Of a stretch of DNA of 21,742 nucleotides, positions 21,536 through 21,742 are shown piece by piece. The notes below the pieces were generated by a model, which was given only the letters and a program-made list of their open reading frames with translations, did no database searches and had not been told where the DNA came from. Origin of the DNA: Megasphaera hominis. Its GTDB lineage: Bacteria; Bacillota; Negativicutes; Veillonellales; Megasphaeraceae. Position 1 is the stretch's first letter, and every line of letters begins with the position of its first letter. The translations under genes and the position numbers were made by a program. Location: positions 1 to 21,742 of the forward strand of contig NZ_JACOGK010000038.1 in NCBI RefSeq assembly GCF_014269395.1, in the 5' to 3' direction.

Positions 21536-21742
21536 ACACCCTTATGCCGGCAGTTGTGTTTGTTTTATACTTACACTATACAAAGAAATTTAGGGGCTAA
21601 AAACGCACACGATACTACTCACTCTTGGGAACAGCGTAAGTTGGGGGAACTAATTGTAGAATACCAAGAAAAAGTAGATGCCAATTGCAAGTTTCCTGTC
21701 TTGACTTCCTCAAAAACCGAGGGAGTAGTTTTACAAGAAGAT
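21536..21742 (+). pseudogene. Fragment of a type I restriction-modification specificity subunit (HsdS), partial
   Basis: A frame open from the TGA at 21533 to the window end (69 codons) reads WEQRKLGELIVEYQ from 21626, followed by KFPVLTSSKTEGVVLQED. The WEQRKLGE start and the PVLTSSK-GVVLQ block are hallmarks of a target-recognition domain of HsdS, the subunit that chooses the DNA site for type I restriction and methylation. The ~30 codons before WEQRK do not resemble HsdS and contain no ATG, and no ribosome binding site is seen. The gene therefore either lacks its normal 5' end (a broken or silent cassette) or starts in an unusual way. It continues beyond the window. Confidence 0.65.

Noticed and set aside
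21490..21560. Possible TPP riboswitch because of a CTGAGA motif
   Set aside because: The second conserved core (ACCTGAT and following) is missing and the pairing does not fit. The downstream frame is an hsdS fragment, not a thiamine gene.

Overview
The window is a stretch of a Gram-positive-lineage (Firmicutes) chromosome. A T-box leader, the yraN-yifB-dprA order, the prmA-rsmE-mtaB-HIT order, an EpsC-type serine acetyltransferase and GC-rich third codon positions together fit a Negativicutes bacterium, most like Megasphaera. The genus is inferred from gene style, not from a marker gene. No tRNA, rRNA, CRISPR array or complete insertion sequence is visible.

Left part (1-4200). After a gene-poor repeat region (1-460) comes an ACS-type MFS transporter on the minus strand. 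It lies behind a complete T-box leader with its own promoter, a specifier that reads AUC (isoleucine) and a terminator. Upstream of it, also on the minus strand, is a redox cluster: a nitroreductase, an iron-sulfur-type flavodoxin-fold reductase and a TIGR04076 protein. A tandem array of four hairpins separates the nitroreductase from the reductase and supplies the reductase's ribosome binding site.

Middle part (4200-13630). A plus-strand operon encodes the two halves of a heterodimeric ABC exporter and a Crp/Fnr regulator. A bidirectional terminator separates it from a minus-strand iron-dependent alcohol dehydrogenase / sugar O-acetyltransferase pair, which has a divergent AraC regulator. 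A small ACT-domain gene converges on araC, and the only evident araC terminator lies beyond that gene. An APC amino-acid permease follows, with a good promoter, a palindrome at its transcription start and a structured leader.

Right part (13630-21410), all minus strand. The yraN-yifB-dprA run (DNA uptake and processing) starts from a promoter preceded by four 11-bp-spaced direct repeats that look like a PhoB/OmpR-type response-regulator box. Upstream of it is a tightly packed operon: prmA (ribosomal protein L11 methylation), rsmE (16S rRNA methylation), mtaB (tRNA methylthiolation), a HIT hydrolase and a small arginine-rich membrane protein. Last is epsC (serine O-acetyltransferase, cysteine synthesis) with a near-consensus promoter.

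The final ~200 bases are AT-richer and end in a fragment of a type I restriction-modification specificity subunit that runs off the window.

The points most worth a second look are the isoleucine T-box on an organic-anion-type transporter, the response-regulator-like repeats in front of the dprA operon, and a family of two-hairpin repeats whose stems vary in a compensatory way.
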